From: Kingdonia uniflora
Lineage: Eukaryota > Streptophyta > Magnoliopsida > Ranunculales > Circaeasteraceae
NCBI GenBank assembly: GCA_014058105.1
Contig: JACGCM010001386.1
Span: 1-64,000, forward strand
Direction: 5' to 3'
Length of the DNA: 64,000 nucleotides
The notes below the pieces were generated by a model, which was not told where the DNA came from, made no database searches, and saw nothing but the letters and a program-made list of their open reading frames with translations. Below are positions 46,320 to 58,257 of the stretch, one piece after another. The first letter of the stretch is position 1; each line of letters begins with the position of its first letter. The position numbers and the translations under genes are program-made.

Positions 46320-46850
46320 AGCCAAACTTTTGCCTGAGTCGAGCAATCGCCGGCTCGGGATATCATTCAAAGATTGCAATACTAGGCATGTCAAATTTCT
46401 ACATCATGATGCACTGGTCATAATGCTCAAGATGAAGAAGTTTTTCATGCACACATTGATGATCGATACTGGCAGTGGTATTGAGATCATCTTTTAGAGT
46501 ACTATCGACCAAATGGGATTGGCCGACCAGGTCATTCAAAGCGACACTGACATCAGTGGATTCAATAGTTCTAAGAAAGAGCGAGTAAGAAAGATCATCT
46601 TACCTATTACCGCAGGACCAACCATAATTGGCATCATCTTTTATGTGATCAACGCCAAATCTCATTATCTTGAAATTATGGGCCGTTGCAGGATTCATAA
46701 CATGGAAGCAATGGCTTCCTCCTATCATCAAGCACTCTGCTTCAAACACAACAATGGTATCTACGAGATTAGGGGTAGTCAAAAGCTTTCTTGAGCTTGC
46801 AAAAATACCGTCTTTGCTATTCTAAATACCTCAGACAGATATACAGCATA
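46320..46850 (+). pseudogene. protease of element C
   Basis: The catalytic motif is intact: HTLMIDTGSGIEIIF (DTGS at 46465-46476). A TAG at 46495-46497 follows, shared with B, then the body GLADQVIQSDTDISGFNSS to SHYLEIMGRCRIHNMEAM. This is a retropepsin-type aspartic protease that would cut the polyprotein. Confidence 0.82.
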
Positions 46851-46989
46851 GCAATTACAGAAAGATTATCACCCCGATAATCAGCCTTCCAGGGAGGAGC
46901 CCACCGAATACATCAATATTGATGGACCTAACAGAGGTACATTCACCGGTACTAAGCTAGTTCAACACAAAAAAGACGCTCTCATTCAG

Positions 46990-47900
46990 TTCTTACGAGT
47001 AAATCGAGACGTTTTTGCATGGTCTTTCGAAGAGATGTCTGGGGTCAATTCGGCAAAGGCATGTCACAAATTAGCCGCCAACATCAACGCCACGAAAGTC
47101 AAATATAAACTGCGACGCCTATCACCACGACTTCGAGATGAAGTTAACATGGAAATTGAGAAATTGATCAAAGTGGGATTCATTCAAGAAGCCAAATATC
47201 CAACATCGTCACTGTCCCAAAGAAGAATGGAAAAGTCTGAGTTTGTGTAGATTTCACCAATCTTAACAAACATAATCCAAAGGATAGTTTCCTTCTTCCC
47301 AACATTCATCAGATCCTTGATTCTACGGTAGGTCATAAACTCTTATCTATAATGGACGCTGCATTGGGATACAATCAGATTCTACTATTGGATGAAGATC
47401 AAGAAAATACCACTTTCATCACTGAAAGAGGACTTAACTACTACAAAGTCATGCCTTTTGGACTCAAAAATGCAAGTACAACTTTTTAACGCTTAATGAC
47501 TACTATGTTCAAAGCACAACTTGGGAAAGTTGTGGATGTCTACATTGACGATCTCCTATACAAAAGCATACAGTTCATCAACTACATTTTAGAACTCAGC
47601 ACAATATTAAACATTCTTCAATCTTATAGGATGCGTCTCAATCCTGATAAGTGTTAGTTCGTAGTACATTCAGGTCAATTTTTAGGCCACCTCATCAGCA
47701 AGAAGGGGATTATGGCTAATCCAGATCAGATTCGGGCTTTCCTCGACATCTCATCTCCAAAAACTACGAGAGACGTTCAGAAACTTGTCAGAAAAATTGC
47801 CGCTATCAACCATTTTGTTTCAAAATCTTTAGACCGTTATCGTTGGTTGTTCCTATTACTCTGCGGTTGCACCAAAGGAGGACAAGATGCTCCAAGTGCC
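46990..47900 (+). pseudogene. reverse transcriptase of element C; RNase H domains deleted
   Basis: The linker RDVFAWSFEEM leads to RT: KYKLRRLSPRLRDEVNMEIE, a frameshift at about 47205, IMDAALGYNQILLLDEDQEN, MPFGLKNASTTF, stop, then the intact YIDD at 47541-47552. The end RAFLDISSPKTTRDVQKLVR and IAAINHFVSKSLDRYRWLFL is reached. At about 47885 the sequence jumps straight to the stretch before integrase, so about 1.2 kb holding RNase H and the second RNase H (22950-24200 in B) is missing. Confidence 0.86.
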
Positions 47901-47904
47901 TGGG

Positions 47905-48960
47905 GCCTTACCACAAGTGCCTCTCCAAATAGAAAGTGGACGAAATGCTCCGCAATTTACATGAAGGGACTTGTGGCTCCCATGCTACAGGTCAATCACT
48001 GGCAAACAAAGCCATTACACAAGAAGTATTCTGGCCCGGCATGCACAAGCAAGTTGAAGAGTACTCACACAAATGTGACGCATGTCAGCGACATGGAAAG
48101 TTGATCCGTGCCTCCGCGCCCAAACTCCATGCAAGAAAGGTGTTTTGGCCATTCAAAAGATGGGCACTCAATTTTGTCAGAAAATTTCCAAATTCTCCAG
48201 GTAACCATATTTTACAAAATGGATAGAAGTCGCTCCATTCTATTGAACTAGAGAAGAAGAGATCATCTCTTTTATCTAGGAACACATCATCACTCGGTTT
48301 GGGTGCCCTCACCTAATTCGTATCGATAATGGGCCTCAATTTGTTAGAGAAAAAGTTATAACTTTCCTCAACTAGCACAATATCATTCACTCACCATCCA
48401 ATCCCTACTACCCTCAATACAATGGCCAAGCCGAAATCACCAACAATACCATTATGGATGGACTCAAGAAAAGGCTACACTCATAGAAAAAAGGAAATTG
48501 GGTTTGAGAACTTCCTCATGTCTTATGGGCATACCGTACCACTCTACATCAATCGACAGGCTGCACTCCATTCGTCCTTGCCTATGACACCAAGGCCGTC
48601 ATTCCCTCTAAATACCATCATCCAGTTAAAGATCATGAGCTAGCTAACGAGGAAAATGAGTTTGAATTGGCTTACAACCTCAATTGGATCGATGAAACCA
48701 GGGAATGCGCCGTCGCTAACCTAGGTCGATATCTCCAAATGCTAGCTAGTTCTTACAATAAACGAGTCAAAAGTCGTACCTTCCAAATCAATGATCTTGT
48801 CCTCAGAGAAATACCTCAACACCGTAAAGAGCCTCATGCTGGGAAACAAAGTAAACAATTGAGAGTGTTTATTCCTTATCACAAATCTCTCATGCCTGGG
48901 ATCATACTACCTCATGACATAAGAGGGAGTCTATATTTCGAGTCCTTGGAATACTAGGCG
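47905..48960 (+). pseudogene. integrase of element C
   Basis: The zinc-binding part is well kept: LHEGTCGSHATGQSLANKAI, then WPGMHKQVEEYSHKCDACQR. The core begins KRWALNFVRKFPNSPGNH; a 25-bp deletion at about 48206 relative to B removes the first catalytic Asp segment (ATDYF) and shifts frame. Later RIDNGPQF-equivalent codons and YYPQYNGQAEITN (Glu kept) are readable, then NWIDETRECAVANLGRYLQM to 48957. Confidence 0.84.
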
Positions 48961-49139
48961 ACTGAAATGATATTATTGTTAAAGTCTCTCACTACTCTAT
49001 TTTAGTTTCACCCCATTTTCATTCCAGAAGTGAGATTTACATCTCCATCCAATGTAAATTCTTTTTCATAATTCAATAAAACTTACAAGTTTTTCTCCAT
49101 ATATCTCTTTACTTCGCAGACAATACATAGATTAAGGAA

Positions 49140-49800
49140 TAGATAATACTAGCTTTTAATCAACATCATACCAGTTAAATCAAGAATATACTTGGTTTGG
49201 CTGACTCTACTAAACCCCTTGCAATTAGAACAATGTAGCACTTGTTTTCAATCAAAGGACTCTACCAGACATAAGATAAGGCAAAGGTAAAATTAGCTTT
49301 CATCTCTTTTAATATGTTTGCGACATCATGCCATTTAAATCAAGAATACACTTGGTTTGGCTGACTCTACTAAATCTCCTACGATTAGATTAAGGTAGCA
49401 CTTGTTTTCAATCAAAGGGCTCTACCAGACATAAGATAAGGCAAAGGTAAAACTAGCTTTCATCTCTTTTAATATATCTACGACATCATATCAGTTAAAT
49501 CAAGAATACACTTGATTTGGCTGACTCTACTAAATCCCCTACGATTAAAATAAGGTAGCACTTGTTTTCAATCAAAGGACTCTACCAGACATAAGATAAG
49601 GCAAAGGTAAAACTAGCTTTCATCTCTTTCAATAAGTCTGCGACATTCTACTAGTTAAATTTAGGTTATGCCTGTTTAACTGACCCTACCAAACTCCAAG
49701 ATTAAAATGAAAGTGATACTAGTTTTCAATCGAAGAGCTCAGCCAGACATGCGATAAAGCAAATGTAAAACTAGTTTTTATCTTTCAACATGTCTGCGAA
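49140..49800. repeat. 160-bp tandem repeat, four units
   Basis: The phrase AGTTAAATCAAGAATACAC and its neighbours recur at 49173, 49333, 49493 and 49653, exactly 160 bp apart, the last unit being more diverged. B has a single unit at the same place (about 25440-25610). The unit is non-coding. Confidence 0.95.
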
Positions 49801-49833
49801 CATATTATTTCTTTTCAGGTTTATACACAACCA

Positions 49834-52800
49834 CTATAATGGATTCTGTCCTGTTGTTAGGATGTCAGCTACGCTTTCCCCTAAAACAGGAGGTCGACTA
49901 GCCATAAAATTTCAAGCTTGTGCAATCACAACAATCCTGCCTTGCTCTATCAATTTAGTAGATCGAGGGCCAAGATCCGTCCCCATGGAACTGATGTAGT
50001 CTCCTCGATCTATAACAACCTTGCAGATACATCTATTTGTTGGCACACAGTCAAACAAGGTATCTCTCTCAAACTAAAGTCTTTTTACTTCTTCTACAAA
50101 ATAAGCAATCACCGCCTTTAACAATTCTGAATGCTGGGCCTGAGTTACAACTGAGTGAGAAAAAATTATCCTCGACCTCCGAAGGCGATCTTCTAACCTC
50201 TTGTACCGTACTTTCTAACTTGCCAATTCTCTTTCTATTAGATCTGTAAAAGCAATGTTCTCTGCAGATTTTTATCAGCTTTAGCTGACTCATCTCGATT
50301 AATCGTCTCCAAATCAACCACCTGAGCACAAAGTATCTTGATCTCCTTGTTCAGTTCTTCCATATCTAGAATTTTCTTTAACAATTCCTATTTATCCTTT
50401 ATCACAATCTACTTCCCTCTGATAACATGCTCTAACCCTTTTTCCCTGATAAGAGAAGCGTCCAGCTTTATTTGACACTCTCGTGATTGTTCAACTTCTT
50501 TACGCACATGCCCTTAAATTTGAGCTGATAGACTAACGACATCGCCTTGAACAAGAGGAACTCTGGCATCATTATTATTCTTCGAGCACTCGCTAGCCTC
50601 GACACTTCTGACACGCAAATTGGCTTGCGCCAGATCAGCTTTCAATTGAGTCACTCTCTCATTCAACTCATTACATTTACGTTGTACCATCCTAAACTCT
50701 AGATATTTTGCAGAGAAAGTTATAGTCAATTGATTGGCTGCAACTTCAGACACAGACAGATCGTCTTGAGTTCCTTTTAGCTCGTTATCTTTATCAGCTA
50801 ATTTCTTCTTTAATCGCCCCAGCTCGCTCTTGCTATTTGCCAAATCATATCAAATTTGCTCTTGATCATAAGTTTTCCTAGCCATATCATTTCTCAAACC
50901 AGCCATTGACTGATTTAAACCTTCCTCTGATCTTTTTAGAGCATGTATACGGTAACGAGCCATGTTAGCCTCCATGCTCTTTACCACCACCAATGCATCG
51001 TTATGGCTTTTGAGTTTCGCTACATGTTTTCTTAACTCCTCGAGCTCTTTCAGCCTTTCTCAATTTTAGCATCCTTCTCCTCAATCTACCGAGTCAAGTC
51101 AACAGCAGTCTGTGTTGCCTCAATAAACTTGAAGTGCACCTTCACATGTTGATCTTCTCTATCTTCATTCGCCTCTCTCATCCTATCAAACTCCTCTACA
51201 AACTCTTGGTTACATTGACGAGCATCTTCTTCGCGCAAACAAGCTGACTCCAATTCGACCTGCACATAACAGTTATATTATATCAAGTTCAATTTAGAAC
51301 ACTAAATCACTACATATGACTCACTTCTAACAAGATATCTATTTTTGACATATGTTGTGTAAAACTACTTCTGAACTTGAGGTCGAAGTACAATCTCGGA
51401 TAAATGCACCATAACATATACTTCCAAGTCTAAGGTACACATTTTTTATATTTTAGCTTGCCAAAGACTAACATCTTTTATACGCGCCATTCCAATACCG
51501 TTTGCGCTTAAACAGGTAACAAGTTTTTGGTCCATATCTACACTCTATTTACTACTTTGTAGCTTTATATTAATGAAACATGCAAATCAAATATTTCTTG
51601 CTCTATTCTAACCTACAGCTCAGCTTGCGGAGACAACAGGGACACTGAGGTCTCTCTCTCCATAGCAAGCTCAACTTCTAAATTTTTTATTCTGGGGCGT
51701 ATGTCCTTAAGTTCCTACAACAAGGTTTACGAAAGCAACTTAGCCTACAAAATTCTATCAAAAATATATCCATAGTTTACAAATATTCTCAAATATTCAT
51801 ATAATCGCAGTTCTATCACACTATCCTACCTTCTCATTTTCTAATACTATGTGTTCGTTGTTAACCCCTTGGTTGTCTCTCACTGTCTGAGGAGATACAC
51901 CATCCATCCCTTCCACAATGCCAACAATAATATCTTCAGTCTCTTCATCCTCGTCCTCCTCCACATAGGTACCAGCCCTAAAAGCATCTACCTCATCTTC
52001 AGAATACCCTTTGGACATAAGGTGACGCCTAAGCCTGTCACGCTCAGCTACCGCCTCATTCAAATCCATGCTCGCCTCCACCTAAAACTTATTGATCTCT
52101 AATACTTGGGAAGTATTCAAGGCTTCCAACCGCTTCCCCTTCTTGATCAAATTAGATTTCAATCAAGTTACATACCTTTCAAACTCAGCCTTCTTCCTCT
52201 TCAACTAAGCCCTCTCCTCCTCAACCCCGAGGCATATTCCCTTCATCAGCCAAGTAGCCTGCAAAAATCAAGCAGAATCGACCTTATTAACGAGCTAGAA
52301 TCATAATACCAAAATCCATTACAATACGTATTCGAGCTTATGAACATGCCATTCTGCTCATCTCTTCCTCCCCGTGGAGAGTTACCAACCAGGCTTTTTC
52401 CTCCACCTCTTTCCAATCATCTACCACCATAGGTTGATCTTCTACAACCTTCAGCCCCGACGTTTCAGGTTCAACCCTTCTCATTTTTTTCCCGGCCTCG
52501 CCATTTCTCGTGGTCCTAAAGCCCTAAGGACGTTTCAGCATTTGCCTTTTGGGGAACATTCGAGCTAATTTGCTCGACGTAAAGGACTCAGGTAATCCTG
52601 TACATTTCTCTCTAGGGGCCTTACGCAAGTTCGCTTGCCTTTCCCCATCAATCCCCTTCTTTTTGCTATCGTCCGCACTCATCATTAGCCTTGTCGACTA
52701 AGATTTCAAAACTTTATCAACTCGACTGTTAACACGCTTTTTTCTACTAATGCCAAGATCTTCCAGTACAGCCTCGAGCTATGTCTCCTCTGGAGCAACT

Positions 52801-53696
52801 GTATCCAACAATAAGTTTTTCCTCTTCAACTGTGATTTAGAACCTACAACACACAAAATGTTAACATCAGAGAGTATTTCATTGTCATACAATTTCAACT
52901 ATCAATCTCATATATTTTTTATGGTTATACTTACTTTGTTTTATAGTTCTAAAGTGAAGTTCCATGGGTTCTTCATCATCTCTTTGAAGGTAATCACCCT
53001 TCACCCATATCATATTATCATTCCACGGTTGACCTGCTGAGTTCATATCGAAGAAGCAAGGTTGAGATGCTCTCGCACAAAAATATGCCCCTCCACTTGC
53101 AAAATAGTTTTTTATACCATAAAACTGCAATACATCATCAAAGGTTATCCTCCTCCTTCTCTCATCCCCTTCCCACCGTATATTCAAAATTTTACAGATA
53201 CTTATCACCTCCCACATGTTCCCGCTCATCTAAACGGGGCATGCCCCTATAAAATTCATAATCCCTTTCGCCAGATTGCTAAGGGGAAGACTCAACCCAT
53301 ACTCTAACTAAGACAGGTAACATAAAAAACCCTCTAACAGTTCAGTCTGAACACCCCCATCGAAATACTCCAAAGAGATTGATTTTTCTATACCCCTATG
53401 CCTTTTCTACTTTGCCAAATCAGTCAACAAATAAAAATATTCCTCTCCCGTTGCATACTACAGCCCTTAAATTGTCTACCGACATAATCTATACAGTTAC
53501 CCCATCTACCTCTTATAAAAGCCCTGGCTTTACAAAACTCTTTGAATGCATCCGAACGAGGAGGATAGGATGCCAATCTTCTATGGAAACCTCGAAATTA
53601 ATCAATACCTCCTTCTTCTTCACTTCCAGACGTTCTAATCTCAGACCCAATCGACCGACCAAAGGTCGATGCCTCACTTACAAGGGAACTCCTCAT
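49834..53696 (-). pseudogene. aORF3 of element C: five-exon antisense gene, 'putative gypsy type transposon' family
   Basis: Exon 1 52935-53696 (ATG 53696): RWGNCIDYVGRQFKGCS, EGFLCYLS-LEYGLSLPLSNL, MWEVISICKILNIRWEGDE, TFDDVLQFYGIKNYFASGG, SAGQPWNDNMIWVKGDYLQR. Intron 1 52844-52934. Exon 2 52350-52843. Intron 2 52259-52349 (donor GC rather than GT). Exon 3 51830-52258: RRHLMSKGYSEDEVDAFRAG. Intron 3 51715-51829. Exon 4 51613-51714: ELKDIRPRIKNLEVELAMER. Intron 4 51260-51612. Exon 5 49834-51259: coiled coil, ending TDLGPRSTKLIEQGRIVV. Exons 1 and 2 are the same length as in B to within 1 bp. Scattered stops: dead. Family role unknown. Confidence 0.82.
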
Positions 53697-54664
53697 ATTA
53701 ACTACAAAAAATGATTTTATCCTACATGACACGTTTGACCTACACACAGGTCCAGATATCTATCATTATCTTTTAATATACGTCAACCACATTCAAATAT
53801 CTTTCATATATCATATAACAAAAGATTTTCATAGATTACTATAAATAGTAATTTATCACTTTTCTTAGCAATACCAAATGATCTTTAAAAATCATGCATT
53901 CACATCACAAATCCTCTACTAACCTTTTATGTAAGAGTGTGAATCTGAGGCAGCACCAAATCCTTCCCTCACCATGCTCCTGTGTAACCACCTTTGTGAC
54001 CCAGTTTCAGCGACTTTCTTACGCCTTGACTGATAATCTCTTTTGCTTAAATCTCCACGCATCTCTGTGTTATATTTGCCTTTCTTTTTCCTTCCTCTCT
54101 CACTGCTCTTCAAATTTTCAGAAGTTAAAAAATGTTTGATTGACGAAGATGAAGCAGTATTTATATTTTCTCTCTCTAACTGCTAGCAGTTATTGAGCCT
54201 CATACGGGCCATCCTCGGTTTTGTAACTGAGGCATCCCTTCTATTATCCATGTTAGACGTCTTGCACCTTTTTGGTAAAAACGTCTTCCCATCATTACCT
54301 TTTCCCTTGTATTTTAGTCTATTTTTATCTCTCTTCTCCACATTTTCCTATGACCTAACCACACTCATGATGACTCACACTCACACGCAATCGGGTTTCT
54401 CATAACTTTTGCACAAGGGATAAAATTAAAAGTTCTCTACTTTTTTGTACGTTCTTCTTCTACTACTCTTATAGCAACAATGACATAATTTCCAAAGCTC
54501 CCATAACAAAATTTCAAATAATAATTTTCAAATTCATTTTTCACAACAGTCACAAACAACATTCACAAAAATAGATAATCTAATCAGCAAAAATTTCTTT
54601 CAAATTATTCAAACACAAGCAGTTACATTCTATCACCCTTATTTTTACATCAGCTCTATTCACC

Positions 54665-55018
54665 TCACATATAATTACATCTAAAATAGCTTTCATGACC
54701 TGGGAAGCTACATCCAATCAATAAACCTACAGCGATCCTCGCATCCTCAAAATTGATCTCTTCTTCAACAATCTGTCCCACCACCCCTTCTCGATCTGCA
54801 GGATCCGTCACCAGTTCGCGAAAAAACCTTTCATAGAAAAAACGTGCAAACTCAAGTTCCCTGCCCATCGAATTTAAACCTTCGAACTGGCATTCCCTCA
54901 CTGGCAACTCAGCATCGTAATCTAGCAGTTCAAAAATTCTCTCACGTACTTCAGCGATCTTTATTGCCAATCGTCCTTCAGCTGCATAACAGATTCTCTG
55001 GGCTCGAGTCCACACCAT
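54665..55018 (-). CDS. aORF2 of element C, small antisense ORF, intact frame
   Basis: ATG 55018 gives MVWTRAQRICYAAEGRLAIK then IAEVRERIFELLDYDAELPV, continuing without a stop for 117 codons to GHESYFRCNYM, stop at 54665. It is the only member of the antisense block with an open frame along its whole length. B has the same 354 bp with one stop; A a frameshifted version. Acidic middle, Cys/His near the end, no signal peptide or membrane segment seen. Family not recognised. Expression is unproven, and its TATA box has decayed. Confidence 0.65.
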   Translation of the reverse strand: MVWTRAQRICYAAEGRLAIKIAEVRERIFELLDYDAELPVRECQFEGLNSMGRELEFARFFYERFFRELVTDPADREGVVGQIVEEEINFEDARIAVGLLIGCSFPGHESYFRCNYM

Positions 55019-55069
55019 TCTTATCTCTTTCCCCAAAATCAGAGATCATTCTACCCATATTTATTCATT

Positions 55070-55825
55070 TTTTACAATTAATTTCATGCAAATCATGTTT
55101 TTTTCCTTTTATTTCGTAATAGATGCCCCTTATCTTGAGAGAAATTATTTGAACGTATCTCTTCCTATCGAACTCCATCATTCCATACTATTACCGGTCG
55201 AACTTATTATTTTCAGATCTTATTTTCTAAAATGACCTCTCAGGATCGATTCTTCTAAAACTTCTACAAAAAAAATTTCTCTACCACATTTCCAGCTCAC
55301 AGATCCAATAATATTCGCCTCTTAACACATATTTTTACAATGAATGTATAACAGTTCGATTATTACAAGTATTTTACTTTCTGTCCTCATACATCTCATA
55401 TAATATTCTAAACTCTTCATACAGCTCGATTTTTAGAGTTATTCTATTTCTATATCAACACGAATTTGGATAACAAATTTTTTTTTTCTAGAAACATATT
55501 ATAAGTGCTTTTACAGATAACAAGTCTTTCAAGTACTCGACATCAGGTACTTTATAGATAAAGTTTTGTCCAGTACTCAACTTTAGGTACTTTACAGATA
55601 ATAAGTTTTTCAGTACTTTTGCAGCTAACAAGTCTTTCAGGCACTCCAAAACTTTAAATCCTTCAGTTTGTCCCGCTTTAGAAATTTTTCACCTAGATGC
55701 AAAGCAGACATTAGAAACAATGAATATTCTCCCTTCTATGAGTTTGGTCGAAGTCTAGATGAACTTCAAATGGAAACTATAGGACCATGAGACTTAGTGA
55801 TTGAACCAACCCTACAAACTGAAGG
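55070..55825. other. spacer between aORF2 and aORF1 (C)
   Basis: No conserved frame. It gives the unoccupied equivalent of the LINE insertion site of B, near 55280-55300. Phrases around AGTGCTTTTACAGATAACAAGTC repeat at 55505, 55565 and 55610. Confidence 0.6.
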
Positions 55826-55830
55826 TCTTC

Positions 55831-56276
55831 TCAGCGCAAAGTAGTGATAAAAATATAGAAGCAGACTTCCATTCTCCGTCTACCTCCTCCACTACCATCA
55901 CTACCTCTCCTATAACCACCAACCCCTCAGAGTTGGTAGAGATGAAAAGGGCCCGACCTTAGAATCTATTGTGACGCAAGACATCAGCACCACTGCACCG
56001 CAGTTACGCCAATTACTGCATCTGTCTCCCCAACCTTGCCTTCCGTAAGAATGCGGAGACAAACCCAACGTTGCTCGCCTATTAAGACAACGTAGTGAAA
56101 CCCCTATCTACAGTAAAAATCCTCCTCAGCTTCAGTTTTGACGTTCCTTGATACGTCAAAGGAATAGGAACAGGAGTTGAATTCTCCAAGGACTGATATC
56201 CAAAAAACTTCAACTTCAACCTCTGTATTTCAGAAGTAATTCTCTCTTCAAGAACCATCCTACGAGTCTTCAGCAT
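55831..56276 (-). pseudogene. aORF1 of element C, antisense gene with Gly-rich tail
   Basis: ATG 56276 gives MLKTRRMVLEERITSEIQRL then KFFGYQSLENSTPVPIPLTY. A frameshift near 56130 precedes DRGFHYVVLIGEQRWVCL, and a second shift leads to the Gly-rich tail GGYRRGSDGSGGGRRRM with the stop at 55831, the same stop as in B. Length 446 bp. No known family. A conserved TATA box lies upstream at 56342-56357. Confidence 0.75.
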
Positions 56277-56341
56277 CTTCAGCACTTGCAGAAGATTTTG
56301 TATTAGAACAAGCGTACTTGGCCACCAGCCTCGGTACATCT

Positions 56342-56357
56342 ACTATTTATATAACCC
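56342..56357 (-). promoter_or_regulatory. TATA box before aORF1 (C)
   Basis: GGGTTATATAAATAGT on minus, 66-81 bp upstream of ATG 56276 and identical to B (37081-37096). Confidence 0.7.
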
Positions 56358-56589
56358 TGCATTTATTATGCATGTACGTTTTCCCAAGCGTTATTATTCA
56401 ATACGACGAGACTCTTCAAACCTTAACCATCACATACATCAATATTTCCATCAACAATAAATACACGTGCTTCCCCCTTGGCATGCACATTCTTCATACA
56501 GTCAAACACCATCATTACTTCCTTCCTCATTCAAATTTCTAACCTATATCTTAAAAATTTCTTTCTCAACCCAAGCCACTCGTGACTTC

Positions 56590-57206
56590 GGTTGTAAGGG
56601 GACGATTGTGGGGGCCTATCCCTCGATCTTACCTAGATCGATCTGTCTCCAGTTCAAACTACTTCTATGTCAGAGTCACGCATTCTCTATATAACTTCAC
56701 CAGTCAACATTACCACATACTCCACAAATTGACAAAAAATGTGGGTCGAGCTCAAACTGAAAGCCTGAACAAGTTAAAGCCACATGTCTATCTCAAACTC
56801 AATAGTTACTCAGTCAACCACCACTAACCACATTGTTTAAAGAACGTGCTCCAGCACGATGAAGAACTCCAAAAAAGACCTATATAAAGAAAAAGTTCTA
56901 GAATATTACATGAGAAATCACCAGGAAGACTATATTTTCTAAATTCTCCAAAACTTCAAACTTCTTATTCACAAGATCAAGCATTTCAAAGTCTAGAGAT
57001 CACTTGTAATAAAATATCAACCTCAAACAATAAACGTCACTATTACAAAAATCATCAACCCGAAGTTACGGTTTTTTAACCTATTCATAGGTTTTCTACA
57101 CTAAACACCTGTATTATTTCTTATTTTCAATTAGATTTTGTTACAGGTATATTGGTGTAAGAGCTAATTCCAGGCCACTTCGAGTTTACGGAATTAGACC
57201 ATTACA
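56590..57206 (+). repeat. polypurine tract and 3' LTR of element C
   Basis: GTAAGGGGACGAT (about 56594-56606) precedes TGTGGGGGCC at 56607, and the LTR ends CCATTACA at 57206. Confidence 0.88.
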
Positions 57207-57218
57207 GGTATAATTTTG

Positions 57219-58140
57219 CTATGATAGAAAAATGCCCTTAGAAGAACGAGCAACTTTGATGCCCAAAAAATACTTTAGCTTACCAATATCCTTGATATAA
57301 AAATTTATTTCCAAGAAACATTTCACACAAGTAATAATAGAATCATCATTACCATAAATAATGATATCATCAACATAAATGAGGATAAAAGTAGTTGTAG
57401 TACCTTGGCAAAGAACAAATAAGGAGTTATCAGCCTTAGATTGGGAAAATCCTACTCCCAAAAGTACATAAGATAATTTAGCAAACCATTGACAGGAAGC
57501 TTGTTTTAAGACATAGATGGACTTGTAAAGCCGACATACTCGTGACTCCTTTTTTCGAGCAAAGCCAAGAGGTAAATTCATGTAAACTTCTTTAACCAAA
57601 TCGCCTTGTAAAAAGGCATTGTTAACATCCATTTGATGGAGTGACCACCCGCGCACGGAAGCAAGCGATATTAGTGACCTAACAGTTACAAGTTTTACAG
57701 CCGGAACAAATGTATCATGATAATCAAGACCTTCAATTTGGGAATATCCCATAGCCACTAATTGTGCCTTGTGACGCTCTACGGTACCATCAGAATGGTA
57801 TTTTGTTTTGTACACCCATTTGCAACCAATGGGATTTTTATGGAAAGGGAGAGGTACAAGACTCTAAGTATTATTATTTCGTTGGCCATGGCAGCTCGCC
57901 ATTGTTAGAGCTTTACGGCTTGAGAAAAAGTATGAGACTTATTTGTAGAAGCAATAACAGAAAGAAAACATTTATGGACAATAGAATAATTTGAGGTATT
58001 AAGATAATTATGAAGAGGGTAAGACGTACCAGTCACGTTGGAAGGCGATGAAGAGGGCAAGCAACCATGAGAGATAACCGATAAAACATAGTCCTGCATA
58101 TATAGGGGAGGTTGGCGTTAACGTTTTTCTTTAGGAATGG
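57219..58140 (-). pseudogene. copia D: reverse transcriptase, upstream half
   Basis: The open part (57219-57815) reads MYKTKYHSDGTVERHKAQLV, DYHDTFVPAVKLVTVRSLIS, LHQMDVNNAFLQGDLVKEVY and the intact catalytic IYVDDIIIYGND (YVDD at 57366-57377), then LGIKVARSSKGIFLS. Element C interrupts the gene right after this. Upstream pieces to about 58140 (SYPLHNYLNTSNYSIVHKCF) are the linker after integrase, with stops. All classic copia RT motifs are present. Confidence 0.88.
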
Positions 58141-58257
58141 ATGGTTGAACAACTTCAGGGATGTCATTGAGTGTAGGTATAGAAAAAGGCGCTGGGTTGG
58201 TGATATTAGAATCATCATGTGGAGTGATAAAAGATGGAATAGGTAATGTATCGGTAC

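Larger units (their letters stand above)
43883..57206 (+). mobile_element. Ty3/gypsy element C, Tat lineage, inserted in copia D
   Basis: LTRs at 43883-44499 and 56607-57206. Flanks GGTGT (43878-43882) and GGTAT (57207-57211) are a 5-bp duplication with one change. The interior holds gag, protease, RT, a large deletion, integrase, a 160-bp repeat array and the antisense aORF3-aORF2-aORF1 block. It is the sister copy of B. It interrupts the copia D reverse transcriptase on the opposite strand, so it inserted later than D. Many stops. Confidence 0.94.

Noticed and set aside
52750..53714. Several plus-strand ORFs in element C
   Set aside because: Shadows of aORF3 exons 1 and 2.
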